A stretch of DNA of 19,478 nucleotides from NCBI GenBank assembly GCA_002399085.1, contig DHCY01000027.1, positions 64,181 through 83,658 of the forward strand, read 5' to 3'. A model generated the notes under the pieces. That model was not told the origin of the DNA, ran no database searches, and saw only the letters and a program-made list of their open reading frames with translations. The stretch is from Anaerolineaceae bacterium UBA4890. Its GTDB lineage: Bacteria; Chloroflexota; Anaerolineae; Anaerolineales; Anaerolineaceae. Made by a program: the position numbers and the translations under genes. Positions 1 to 6,464 of the stretch are shown here, in pieces. Every line of letters starts with the position of its first letter. Positions within the stretch are counted from its first letter, which is position 1.

Positions 1-172
1 ACGCCCCCTTTCGGGGCTCGCAGGGACAAGATTAAAGTCAAAGGCAGACTGCCACGGTCGCTATGCTCCCTCGCAGTGACAAGATTAAAGTCAAAGGCAG
101 ACTGCCACGGTCGCTATGCTCCCTCGCAGTGACTGAGGAAAAGAAAAAGCAGACTGCCACGCCCCCTGCTAC
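1..172. repeat. Cluster of dispersed palindromic repeat copies, including a 53-bp tandem duplication
   Basis: Positions 25-77 and 78-130 are two essentially identical 53-bp units, each running from GACAAGATTAAAG to CCCTCGCAGT. Each contains the core ACTGCCACGGTCGCTATGC followed by CTCGCAGTGAC, whose ends can pair (ACTGC with GCAGT). Positions 1-27 are the tail of a variant copy with a small GCCCC/GGGGC hairpin (3-17), and 147-172 is another partial copy (GCAGACTGCCACGCCCCCTG). An inverted relative lies at 19398-19456. Core sequences of this kind occur as intergenic repeats in many bacteria. No gene is supported here; open frames across it read through repeat DNA. Confidence 0.85.
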
Positions 173-192
173 GAACACCAATGTGTTCTGTA

Positions 193-224
193 TAGACCGA
201 TGTGGGTTGAACCCACTCGGTCTA
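193..224. repeat. Long perfect-arm hairpin
   Basis: TAGACCGA (193-200) pairs with TCGGTCTA (217-224), and GTGGGTT (202-208) pairs with AACCCAC (210-216). This gives a 15-bp stem with one bulged T (201) and a one-base centre. There is no T tract on either side, so it is not a standard terminator. It lies between the dispersed repeats and the heptamer array and is probably another small intergenic palindrome. Confidence 0.75.
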
Positions 225-275
225 GTCGCAGTGACCGTGTTGCCGGCAAGCATTCTGCCCTACAATATTTTAGCC

Positions 276-345
276 ATCAACCATCAGCCATCAGCCATCA
301 CCTATCACCTATCACCTCTACGCTAACACCTATCAGCTATCGGCT
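276..345 (+). repeat. Ten-unit 7-bp tandem array (ATCARCC/ATCACCT type)
   Basis: Reading from 276 in steps of seven gives ATCAACC, ATCAGCC twice, ATCACCT three times, two degenerate units (CTACGCT, AACACCT), then ATCAGCT and ATCGGCT. The same heptamer in the same orientation reappears at the right edge (19467-19478). The last units run into the promoter of the first gene. Confidence 0.85.
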
Positions 346-350
346 ATAAT
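323..350 (+). promoter_or_regulatory. Promoter of the lipoprotein/protease operon
   Basis: A consensus -10 TATAAT sits at 345-350, with CTAACA (4 of 6 matches to TTGACA) at 323-328 and a 16-bp spacer. Transcription would start near 357 and give a leader of about 17 nt, containing the GGAGGA ribosome site at 365-370 before the ATG at 374. The -35 lies inside the degenerate end of the heptamer array and the -10 starts on its last base. Confidence 0.6.
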
Positions 351-373
351 TGAATTTGATTAACGGAGGAACT

Positions 374-1027
374 ATGAAAAAGGTAATATTATTCAGTCTG
401 TTACTGATCATACTAATATCAGCCGGATGTACGGCGCAAAACGACGAAGCCCTGGCAACTCAACAAGCTATGAGCGTTCAACTCACGGTGCAGGGAGGCG
501 ATATTAATGCCTTAAAAACCCAGGTAGCACGCCCGACAGCAACCTGCGAACCTTGTGAGATCCCAACCTGCGCTGCCTGTCCAACAGCAACATTGGCACC
601 CACTGCCACCACACCTACTGCGATTCCGGCAACTGCCACTTCGGAGGTGAAAAATGGTGCAATTTCGGGTTCGCTTTCCTACCCCAGTGAAGGCATCCCG
701 GCATTGCGCATCGTTGCTATGAACCCCCTGACCGGTGTCTTTTACTGGCAAAACACAGTTGCTGGTCAGAGCTTCTACCGGTTCGATAATCTTGCCCCGG
801 CAAGTTATTGGATTTTGGCATACACCATTGCCAACCCCTCCAAGGACTTCTTCGCTGCATATTCAGAGGCTGTGCCTTGCGGATTATCGACAGCCTGTAC
901 CGATCATTCTTTGATTGCGGTTGAGGTTAAAGCCGGGCAAGAGGTCCAAAATATTGATCCCGCCGACTGGTATGCGGACCCGGGTGAATGGGGCTGGCCG
1001 ATTGACCCGACCATTAAATGGGATTAA
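374..1027 (+). CDS. Secreted lipoprotein with coiled-coil stalk, Cys-rich knot and Pro/Thr linker
   Basis: The protein has 217 aa. ATG 374 is chosen because GGAGGA (365-370) is correctly spaced; the upstream in-frame ATG at 350 overlaps the -10. The N-terminus is a lipoprotein signal (KK, hydrophobic stretch 4-15, ISAG-C19). Residues about 22-52 look helical or coiled-coil. A C-x2-C-x4-C-x2-C cluster follows (C58, C61, C66, C69), then a Pro/Thr/Ala linker (70-90). Residues 95-217 form a small beta-rich domain with a further Cys pair (C169, C175), resembling carboxypeptidase-regulatory or prealbumin-like modules. It is first in an apparent operon, 18 nt before the protease gene. The exported location is well supported. 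The function is unknown; a surface-anchored stalk and binding domain is inferred. Confidence 0.8.
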   Translation: MKKVILFSLLLIILISAGCTAQNDEALATQQAMSVQLTVQGGDINALKTQVARPTATCEPCEIPTCAACPTATLAPTATTPTAIPATATSEVKNGAISGSLSYPSEGIPALRIVAMNPLTGVFYWQNTVAGQSFYRFDNLAPASYWILAYTIANPSKDFFAAYSEAVPCGLSTACTDHSLIAVEVKAGQEVQNIDPADWYADPGEWGWPIDPTIKWD

Positions 1028-1045
1028 TAGCCAACCCAGTCAGAT

Positions 1046-2893
1046 TTGATTAAGTTGAACACAACGCGTAAACGCGAAAGAGCAACCAAACTTTTCAGCC
1101 TTTTGTGGGTCTTGCTATTGCTCGTTTCAGCGTGTTCGTCTCAGCCGAAAAAAGAGCGGGTTCTGGACGTGGAGTTGGTGGTCCCGACCAGCAATGTCAG
1201 CCAGGGGCGAGTTTTTGACCTGCAGCTGGTGTTGACAAATCCGGGTCTGTACAATGTGCACATAACGCGCATCGTCCTGCCCAAAGAGATCATGAACAGC
1301 AGCCGGTATGTTGGTTCTGAGCCAGCCCTCACGCTTGTTCGTAACGAAATTGGCGAGGGCTTGATCGAAATGGATCTGACCATCGCACCAACCGGGCAGG
1401 AGAACTTTCTTTTCCGTTTTGAAGCTTTCCAGAGTGGCACGCTCAAAGGAACTGGCATGGTAAAAACGGATGAGCAGGATTACCCCTTCACCGCTCGGGT
1501 TGATGTGGCGGGAGTGAACCCGGAAGGCTGGCAGCCTGGCACATCACCGCTGACCACACCCACCGCGCTCAACCCAATACCCTGGTCTGCGGTAGTACTA
1601 ATTGAAGCTATCATCGAAATTGACGGTGTAGAAATGGTTGGCTGGACCGGTTCCGGCACAATCATCAGCTCAGACGGGCTGATTCTGACCAATGCCCATG
1701 TTGTGCTCTCTGACCGCTTCTACCAGGTGAAGAACCTGGTTGTCTCTCTGACCGTTGCCGAGGACGCGCCGCCTGTGCCAACTTATCGCGCCAGCATTGT
1801 GCAAGCCGACGAAGCGCTTGACATTGCCGTGATTAAACCCTACCAGGATTTGAACGGAAACGCCTTGAACTACAGCCTGCTCAACCTGCCGTTTGTGCCC
1901 TTGGGCGATTCGGATGAGTTGAGTTTGGGCGCTACGATCAACATTTTGGGCTACCCCGGAATCGGTGGAGATACAATCACACTTACCCGCGGAGAAGTAA
2001 GCGGCTTTACCTCGGAAGCAGTCTATGGCAACCGGGCTTTCATCAAAACCAGCGGCACAATTGCGGGTGGAAACAGCGGCGGGCTGGCTGTAAACGAACG
2101 AGGTGAACTGATCGGCGTTCCAACCGCGGTTGGTTCGGGCGACCTGGGAGATGCTATTGTTGACTGCCGTGCCCTGATGGACACCAACCGCGATGGCTAC
2201 ATTGATGACAATGACACCTGCGTTCCGACCGGCGGATTCATCAACGCCCTGCGTCCGATCAACCTGGCAATGGACCTTATCAGGGCTGCCCGGGCTGGCG
2301 AGGTCGCAATTGCCGCCGGAAATGCAATCGGCGAGGCTTTTACACCAGGTGGGCAGGTGATATTCGAAGACGATTTTTCTGACCCAAAAAGTGGCTGGAA
2401 CACCATTGTGGATGCCGAAGGGGAGAGAAGGTATGAGAACGGTGAGTACGCCATCAGGGTCACCGAGCCCATGTACCTGGTCTGGTCTGATCAGGAATAT
2501 CTGTATGACCCGATTGTGATCGAAGCCGATGTGCGCGTGCTAGAATCGGTGGGGGATGCTGATTATGGCTTTATTTGTGGGCTGGTGGATAATGATCATT
2601 TTTACGTGCTCGAAATCAGTGAAGATGGTTTTTACACCATTTGGAAGCAGGATGGAAAAGAAATTGTTTCTTTGGTAGACTGGAGTTACTCCCAGGAAAT
2701 CGTGGGAGGTGGTGACTTCAGGCTGAGTGCCCAATGCGGAAGCGAACAGCTTGTGCTAGCTTTGGATGGGATGGTTTTAGCGAGCGTTACTGACCCCGGG
2801 TTTAAACCTGGCGGGGTGGGTATGCTGGCAGGCACCTTCGAAATTGCAGGATTCAAAGTTGCTTTTGATAATTTACGACTATTAATCGAGTGA
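1046..2893 (+). CDS. Trypsin-like serine protease lipoprotein with EF-hand loop and C-terminal ConA-like domain
   Basis: The protein has 615 aa if it starts at TTG 1046. TTG 1055 is equally possible and neither has a clear Shine-Dalgarno site. A lipobox LVSA-C30 follows the hydrophobic stretch. Residues about 40-155 form a beta-sandwich (CARDB/DUF11-like). Residues about 175-415 form a trypsin-like peptidase of the HtrA/DegP class with a complete triad: H218 (TNAHVV), D259 (ALDIAVI) and S344 (GGNSGG). Near its end is a canonical 12-residue EF-hand calcium loop (DTNRDGYIDDND, 379-390). Residues about 438-612 resemble LamG/DUF1080-type concanavalin-like sandwiches (FEDDFSDPKSGW at the start, FDNLRL at the end). 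There is no PDZ domain. It is probably an anchored extracellular protease; its substrate is unknown. Its stop codon overlaps the ribosome site of the next gene. Confidence 0.85.
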   Translation: MIKLNTTRKRERATKLFSLLWVLLLLVSACSSQPKKERVLDVELVVPTSNVSQGRVFDLQLVLTNPGLYNVHITRIVLPKEIMNSSRYVGSEPALTLVRNEIGEGLIEMDLTIAPTGQENFLFRFEAFQSGTLKGTGMVKTDEQDYPFTARVDVAGVNPEGWQPGTSPLTTPTALNPIPWSAVVLIEAIIEIDGVEMVGWTGSGTIISSDGLILTNAHVVLSDRFYQVKNLVVSLTVAEDAPPVPTYRASIVQADEALDIAVIKPYQDLNGNALNYSLLNLPFVPLGDSDELSLGATINILGYPGIGGDTITLTRGEVSGFTSEAVYGNRAFIKTSGTIAGGNSGGLAVNERGELIGVPTAVGSGDLGDAIVDCRALMDTNRDGYIDDNDTCVPTGGFINALRPINLAMDLIRAARAGEVAIAAGNAIGEAFTPGGQVIFEDDFSDPKSGWNTIVDAEGERRYENGEYAIRVTEPMYLVWSDQEYLYDPIVIEADVRVLESVGDADYGFICGLVDNDHFYVLEISEDGFYTIWKQDGKEIVSLVDWSYSQEIVGGGDFRLSAQCGSEQLVLALDGMVLASVTDPGFKPGGVGMLAGTFEIAGFKVAFDNLRLLIE

Positions 2894-2900
2894 GGTATTT

Positions 2901-3311
2901 ATGAAAATGCAGACGTTGACAATTCATCACCTGGTGAAGGGCGAAGATTTGAACCACCATCGCACCCTCTACGCAGGCAGAGGGGCGGAATGGTTGGTTG
3001 AGGCAGGCTTTATCGCCGCCTCAGACTTACTTCCCCCGGAATATGTCTTGTGTCTGAAAATTCATGGAATGACCTTTACCCGTCCGGTTGAACCCGGTGA
3101 GGTGGTGCGCTATGATTCGCGCATCGTTTGGACAGGCAGATCGCGCCTGATCGCTTACATTCGTGCCACCACCAAGGGTGAACAGACCGTCGACGGCTTC
3201 ATCACTTTTGTGTACATTGACGATTACGGCAAATCACGACCACATGGAATCACCATCGATGCCGAAACAGACGAAGAAATCGAGCTGCAGCAGCGAGCAA
3301 AATTGCTTTAG
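2901..3311 (+). CDS. Hotdog-fold acyl-CoA thioesterase family protein
   Basis: The protein has 136 aa, about the length of a single hotdog domain. The N-terminal motif LNHHRTLYAGRGAEWLVEAG (residues about 17-36) matches the active-site helix region of YciA/BFIT-type acyl-CoA hydrolases, where the family usually reads N-H-x-GTLFGG. The later strands (RPVEPGEVVRYDSRIVWTG, then a long beta strand ending in FVYIDD) also fit. It probably hydrolyses an acyl-CoA thioester in the cytoplasm; chain-length preference cannot be told. The ATG at 2901 follows GTGAGG, which overlaps the stop of the protease gene, so the two are likely translationally coupled. A cytoplasmic thioesterase after two lipoprotein genes is functionally odd but consistent with one transcript. 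Confidence 0.8.
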   Translation: MKMQTLTIHHLVKGEDLNHHRTLYAGRGAEWLVEAGFIAASDLLPPEYVLCLKIHGMTFTRPVEPGEVVRYDSRIVWTGRSRLIAYIRATTKGEQTVDGFITFVYIDDYGKSRPHGITIDAETDEEIELQQRAKLL

Positions 3312-3471
3312 ACGACGCGTTTCTATGGCAGAAGTTTCTGTTTGCCAGGCGGCTCTGGAAGGGTTGTACATGGAGGCAGCAAACCAGAGCAACAGCAACG
3401 CTGCAATAAAAAAAGGCTCTCCGATTGAGTTGTCATCACCTTGAACCAGCCGCATTGGCGACGCTATATTT

Positions 3472-3500
3472 TTGATAAACCATTAATAAACCTGGATTAT
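3472..3500 (+). promoter_or_regulatory. Probable promoter of the HtrA-like gene
   Basis: TTGATA (3472-3477, 5 of 6 to consensus) and GATTAT (3495-3500, 4 of 6) are separated by 17 bp. An alternative -10, TATATT, lies at 3498-3503. The stretch 3312-3471 between the thioesterase and this promoter shows no convincing gene or terminator. Confidence 0.45.
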
Positions 3501-3533
3501 ATTAAATGTAGTTCAATAGTCAGGAGATGTTTT

Positions 3534-4712
3534 ATGCAAAAACGTACAATTCGAATTATCGCATTTCTGCTGGTAATTTTTTTGGTTGGTTCTGCTTGCC
3601 GCCTTACCCGCACCACTGAACAAACCACGCCAGAGGCAGCCGTGCCAGTTCCCCTTGAAGAAAGCTTGCCCACTCTGCCAGCGCTAAGCGGCGAGACCAT
3701 TTTAGTACCCGAATATACCGCCCTGGAAGGCAGCCTGGAGGCTTTGTATAAAGCGCTCAGCCCTGGGGTAGTGTCATTGCAATACACCACTGCGGAGGGC
3801 AGCGGGCAAGGGACCGGATTTGTGATTGATAAAGAAGGTCATATTGTCACCAACTATCACGTTGCCAGCGATGTCACTGAATTGGAAGTTCACTTTTCTT
3901 CAGGCTTAAAGGTTTATGGCACTGTCATTGGCTCTGACATGGATTCTGACCTGGCAGTTGTGCTGGTAGACGTTGACCCGGACTTGTTGGTGCCCTTGCC
4001 TTTGGGCGACTCGAACGCTGTCCAGGTCGGTCAGACTGTTGTGGCGATTGGCAACCCTTACGGTCTCAGCGGCACAATGACGATGGGAATTGTCTCCGCG
4101 AGAGGGCGTGTGCTCGATTCGATGCGCCAGACCGAGACCGGGACGTATTATTCTTCGGGCGATACCATCCAGACGGATGCGCTGATCAACCCCGGAAACT
4201 CCGGCGGTCCGTTGATCAACTTGAACGGTGAGGTGATCGGCGTTAATCGGGCTATCCAAACAGCCGGCACGAGCATCACCGGCGGTGCGGTTAATACGGG
4301 GATCGGCTTTGCGATTTCGTCCAACACTGTGCGCAAGGTTGTGCCTTCGTTGATCGAGAGCGGGTTCTATGCCTATCCATACCTGGGCTTGTCCAGCTAT
4401 TCCAATATGTCGCTGGCGATGATCGAAGCTTTGAACCTGCCGCAATCGACCGGTGCCTACGTCGCTAGTGTGGTGGCGGGTGGTCCGGCAGATGATGCCG
4501 GCATCAGGGGGGGCACGCAGCCAACGGCTGTACAGGGGCTGACAAGGGGCGGCGATTTGATTATCGCGGTTGATGGCATTGAGATCAAAGATTTCAGTGA
4601 GCTCATGAGTTACCTGGTATTGGAGACTTCAGTAGGTGATGAAATCATCCTGACGGTAATACGCAGTGGTCAGACCATGGACATCCCGGTGATTTTGGGT
4701 CAGCGGGAGTAA
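3534..4712 (+). CDS. HtrA/DegP-like serine protease with PDZ domain, lipoprotein
   Basis: The protein has 392 aa. ATG 3534 is supported by AGGAG at 3522-3526; longer in-frame starts add a non-signal extension. A signal sequence with hydrophobic stretch 8-18 ends in GSA-C22, so the enzyme is probably lipid-anchored outside the membrane. The triad is H109 (TNYHVA), D139 (DSDLAVV) and S223 (NPGNSGG). A single PDZ domain spans about 295-385 (YLGLSSYS, GPADDAGI, GGDLIIAVDGIEI, VIRSG). This is the standard DegQ/HtrA layout for quality control of exported proteins. It has its own promoter and is followed by two terminators. Its final codons (PVILGQRE and stop) are duplicated at 4880-4907 as part of a 195-bp tandem copy. 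Confidence 0.92.
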   Translation: MQKRTIRIIAFLLVIFLVGSACRLTRTTEQTTPEAAVPVPLEESLPTLPALSGETILVPEYTALEGSLEALYKALSPGVVSLQYTTAEGSGQGTGFVIDKEGHIVTNYHVASDVTELEVHFSSGLKVYGTVIGSDMDSDLAVVLVDVDPDLLVPLPLGDSNAVQVGQTVVAIGNPYGLSGTMTMGIVSARGRVLDSMRQTETGTYYSSGDTIQTDALINPGNSGGPLINLNGEVIGVNRAIQTAGTSITGGAVNTGIGFAISSNTVRKVVPSLIESGFYAYPYLGLSSYSNMSLAMIEALNLPQSTGAYVASVVAGGPADDAGIRGGTQPTAVQGLTRGGDLIIAVDGIEIKDFSELMSYLVLETSVGDEIILTVIRSGQTMDIPVILGQRE

Positions 4713-4733
4713 TTGATTGGTCGATAATTTGAG

Positions 4734-4763
4734 AGGTCGTGCATTTTCTGCGCGACCTTTTTT
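4734..4763 (+). terminator. Intrinsic terminator of the HtrA-like gene
   Basis: AGGTCGTGC (4734-4742) pairs with GCGCGACCT (4750-4758), with one G-T wobble and a 7-nt loop. Six T follow immediately (4758-4763). It begins 22 nt after the stop codon. Confidence 0.9.
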
Positions 4764-4928
4764 CTTAGGGCTCACCCCGTAGGGAACTGGCCTGCCTGTT
4801 CCATGAAGTGGTTGAGGAGGGCCTCAACCTTACTGGTGGAATGAATCAAGTCCACCTCGCACAAACCTCTCTCGAAAGGCCCGGTGATTTTGGGTCAGCG
4901 GGAGTAAGAGATTGATTGATAATTTGAG

Positions 4929-4958
4929 AGGTCGCGCATTTTCTGCGCGACCTTTTTT
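4929..4958 (+). terminator. Second, duplicated intrinsic terminator
   Basis: AGGTCGCGC (4929-4937) pairs perfectly with GCGCGACCT (4945-4953), followed by six T. It is the copy of the terminator 195 bp upstream, with the wobble pair replaced by G-C. It would catch read-through towards the convergent TetR gene. Confidence 0.88.
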
Positions 4959-5105
4959 CGTAGGGCTCACCCCGTAGGGAACTGGCCTGCCTGTTCCATG
5001 ACGTGGTTGAGGCAGGCCTCAACCTTACTGGCGGAATGAATCAAGTCCACCTCGCACTATCCTCTCTCGTAAGGCTGGGACTTGACTCCAGCCGCCGTTA
5101 GAGGA

Positions 5106-5792
5106 TTATTTGCTATAAAAATCTTTGCGGATCTGCGGATCGCGCGCCATGCCTGCCATCAGGATATCCATCAGGTTCTGGAGCAGGTCCTGCAGGTGAG
5201 GGTCGTGGCTGACATCCAGGTTCACATCCACCGGTCTGCCGCTGTCTTGTTCCATGCGCTCCAGCAGGTAAGGTGAAAGCCAGCGCGAGACGATCCCGAG
5301 CACGTAAGCCGCCAAGTCGGTGTCCACCCAGGTGGCGATATCGTCATGCAGAATGCCTTGCGAGAGAAACGCATGAAAGCGCCCATCGCCCGAAAGTCGC
5401 TGACCGGTCTCCGGGTCGATCGAACTGGTGACCGGGTTTTCAAAATTATGCCGACGTTCGACTCTGGAAAGCAGCGGGTGCTTCAGCTCAAACGCCAGGT
5501 CGATTTGCAAAAGGCGCTGCAGGTAACGGAAAGTGTCGAGATTGTTGGCAGGCAGCGGAAGGGTGGAGGTAAGCTCCAATTTGCGATCATGGACCAAAGT
5601 AAGGATGTGGTTGTAAAGGTCTTCCAGGTTTTCAAAATATTGATAAAAAGAACCTTTGGCAATACCAGCATTGTTGACAATCGCGTTGACCGAGGCAGAT
5701 TGCAGACTGTTGTCGGCGAACTCCGCGATGGCGACGTTCTCGATTAGCTCGCGTTTTTCTTGTGAGAGATTGAAGAAGGTGTTTTTTGGCAT
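5106..5792 (-). CDS. TetR/AcrR-family transcriptional regulator
   Basis: The protein has 228 aa. The start at 5792 (MPKNTFFNLSQEKRE) has AGAGG 5 nt upstream; a longer start at 5819 would begin inside the operator. The N-terminal domain is typical TetR: helix 1 IENVAIAEFADN, then the helix-turn-helix SVNAIVNNAGIAKGSFYQYF followed by ENLEDLYNHIL. The long helical C-terminal part would bind a ligand and dimerise; its effector cannot be predicted. A palindromic operator overlaps its own promoter, so it very likely represses itself. The target other than itself is unknown: the divergent neighbour is a housekeeping-type HIT enzyme and no efflux pump or acyl-CoA gene is adjacent. Confidence 0.92.
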   Translation of the reverse strand: MPKNTFFNLSQEKRELIENVAIAEFADNSLQSASVNAIVNNAGIAKGSFYQYFENLEDLYNHILTLVHDRKLELTSTLPLPANNLDTFRYLQRLLQIDLAFELKHPLLSRVERRHNFENPVTSSIDPETGQRLSGDGRFHAFLSQGILHDDIATWVDTDLAAYVLGIVSRWLSPYLLERMEQDSGRPVDVNLDVSHDPHLQDLLQNLMDILMAGMARDPQIRKDFYSK

Positions 5793-5801
5793 TTTTCCTC
5801 T

Positions 5802-5821
5802 ATATGACCGAATGGTCATAT
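5802..5821. promoter_or_regulatory. TetR operator palindrome
   Basis: ATATGACC (5802-5809) and GGTCATAT (5814-5821) are perfect 8-bp arms around GAAT. The site overlaps the end of the -10 and the expected start point of the tetR promoter. That position and symmetry are typical of TetR-family autorepression sites. Confidence 0.82.
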
Positions 5822-5847
5822 TATATACGATGCAACCTGGTTGTCAA
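5820..5847 (-). promoter_or_regulatory. Consensus promoter of the TetR gene
   Basis: On the minus strand a perfect TTGACA (5847-5842) and a perfect TATAAT (5825-5820) are separated by 16 bp. The predicted start near 5812 lies inside the palindrome. This is the strongest promoter by sequence in the window, in keeping with a repressed gene. Confidence 0.85.
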
Positions 5848-5916
5848 CTCTTTCAACCATTAAGAGGATTTCTTGAGAAAAGTTATTCATTTACTACCAC
5901 TCTTGAAAACTTAAGA

Positions 5917-5922
5917 TAAAAT
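5917..5922 (+). promoter_or_regulatory. Possible -10 element giving a leaderless HIT mRNA
   Basis: TAAAAT (5917-5922, 5 of 6 to TATAAT) ends 6 nt before the ATG at 5929. No purine-rich ribosome site lies between them or just upstream. Transcription from this element would begin at or next to the ATG. No good -35 is seen, so this is tentative. Confidence 0.35.
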
Positions 5923-5928
5923 CAGCGC

Positions 5929-6411
5929 ATGGATCACATCTACAGCGACCGCAACGAATATTTCAACCGTGACCGGGGTGGACCCTGCGCTTTCTGTGAG
6001 GCGCTGTCAAAACCGGACAACTTTAACAACCTGATCGTCCATCGGGGTGAATATAACTTTGTTATCCTCAACCTTTATCCGTACACCAGTGGGCATATCA
6101 TGGTCGTGCCATACGAGCACACCAACCGATTTGAGGGTTTGACCTCCGAACAGCTTTCTGAGATGATGTTCCTGATCCAGAAAGGAATCCGGGTTTTGAT
6201 CAGGCTCTATTGCCCCCAGGGCTTCAATGTCGGTCTCAACCTGGGCGACGCCGGTGGTGCGGGCATCAAAGAGCACCTGCACTGGCACATCATCCCACGT
6301 TGGGTGGGCGATGCCAACTTCATCACGGTGATTGGCAGGACGCGTGTGCTGCCTGAGTCGCTGGAGAAATCTTACGATAAAATCCTCGAAGCCTGGAAAC
6401 AAGATTATTAA
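5929..6411 (+). CDS. HIT-family Ap4A phosphorylase (ATP adenylyltransferase type)
   Basis: The protein has 160 aa. The HIT signature is complete: H116-L-H118-W-H120-I-I-P (HLHWHIIPRW), preceded by the NVGLNLGDAGGAGIKE loop. The tail VGDANFITVIGRTRVLPESL is like that of mycobacterial Ap4A phosphorylase (Rv2613c class). An N-terminal C20-x2-C23 is the usual zinc-binding pair of this branch. The enzyme splits diadenosine tetraphosphate with phosphate, giving ATP and ADP, through a covalent nucleotidyl-histidine. It is probably a housekeeping cytosolic protein. The gene is divergent from tetR and has no recognisable Shine-Dalgarno site, so it may be leaderless. Confidence 0.9.
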   Translation: MDHIYSDRNEYFNRDRGGPCAFCEALSKPDNFNNLIVHRGEYNFVILNLYPYTSGHIMVVPYEHTNRFEGLTSEQLSEMMFLIQKGIRVLIRLYCPQGFNVGLNLGDAGGAGIKEHLHWHIIPRWVGDANFITVIGRTRVLPESLEKSYDKILEAWKQDY

Positions 6412-6438
6412 AAAAGAGAGCATTTCGCTCTCTTTTTT
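6410..6438. terminator. Bidirectional intrinsic terminator
   Basis: AAAAAAGAGAGC (6410-6421) pairs with GCTCTCTTTTTT (6427-6438) around a 5-nt loop. The T run on one side and A run on the other serve both the HIT gene (+) and the convergent DUF2807 gene (-). The stem starts inside the HIT stop codon. Confidence 0.9.
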
Positions 6439-6464
6439 GTAATGGTTAAATTCAATCGGAAGTT

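Larger units (their letters stand above)
4685..5074 (+). repeat. 195-bp tandem duplication: 3' end of the HtrA-like gene plus terminator
   Basis: Positions 4685-4879 and 4880-5074 are two copies with scattered substitutions. Each starts at CCCGGTGATTTTGGGTCAGC, the last 28 nt of the protease frame, and continues through the terminator, CTCACCCCGTAGGGAACTGG, a GGTTGAGG/CCTCAACC hairpin, and AATCAAGTCCACCTCGCA. The second copy therefore carries a dead vestige of the protease C-terminus. No other gene is seen in 4713-5105. A further short hairpin (GGCTGG/CCAGCC, 5074-5093) lies just after the TetR stop. Confidence 0.9.

Noticed and set aside
38..326. Open frames on both strands at the left edge
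   Set aside because: They run through tandem and palindromic repeats, have no ribosome sites, and encode repeat-derived sequence.
276..345. Iteron-type origin of replication from the heptamer array
   Set aside because: There is no dnaA or rep gene, no DnaA boxes and no AT-rich unwinding region. The heptamer also recurs at the far edge as a dispersed repeat.
3325..3444. Small ORF of 39 codons after the thioesterase gene
   Set aside because: It has no ribosome binding site, and its length and composition are expected by chance. Nothing in it is recognisable.
3906..4445. Long antisense ORF of 179 codons inside the HtrA-like gene
   Set aside because: It is a shadow of a clear protease with an intact triad. 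It has no start signals of its own and is Arg/Gln/His-rich, as expected for antisense frames.
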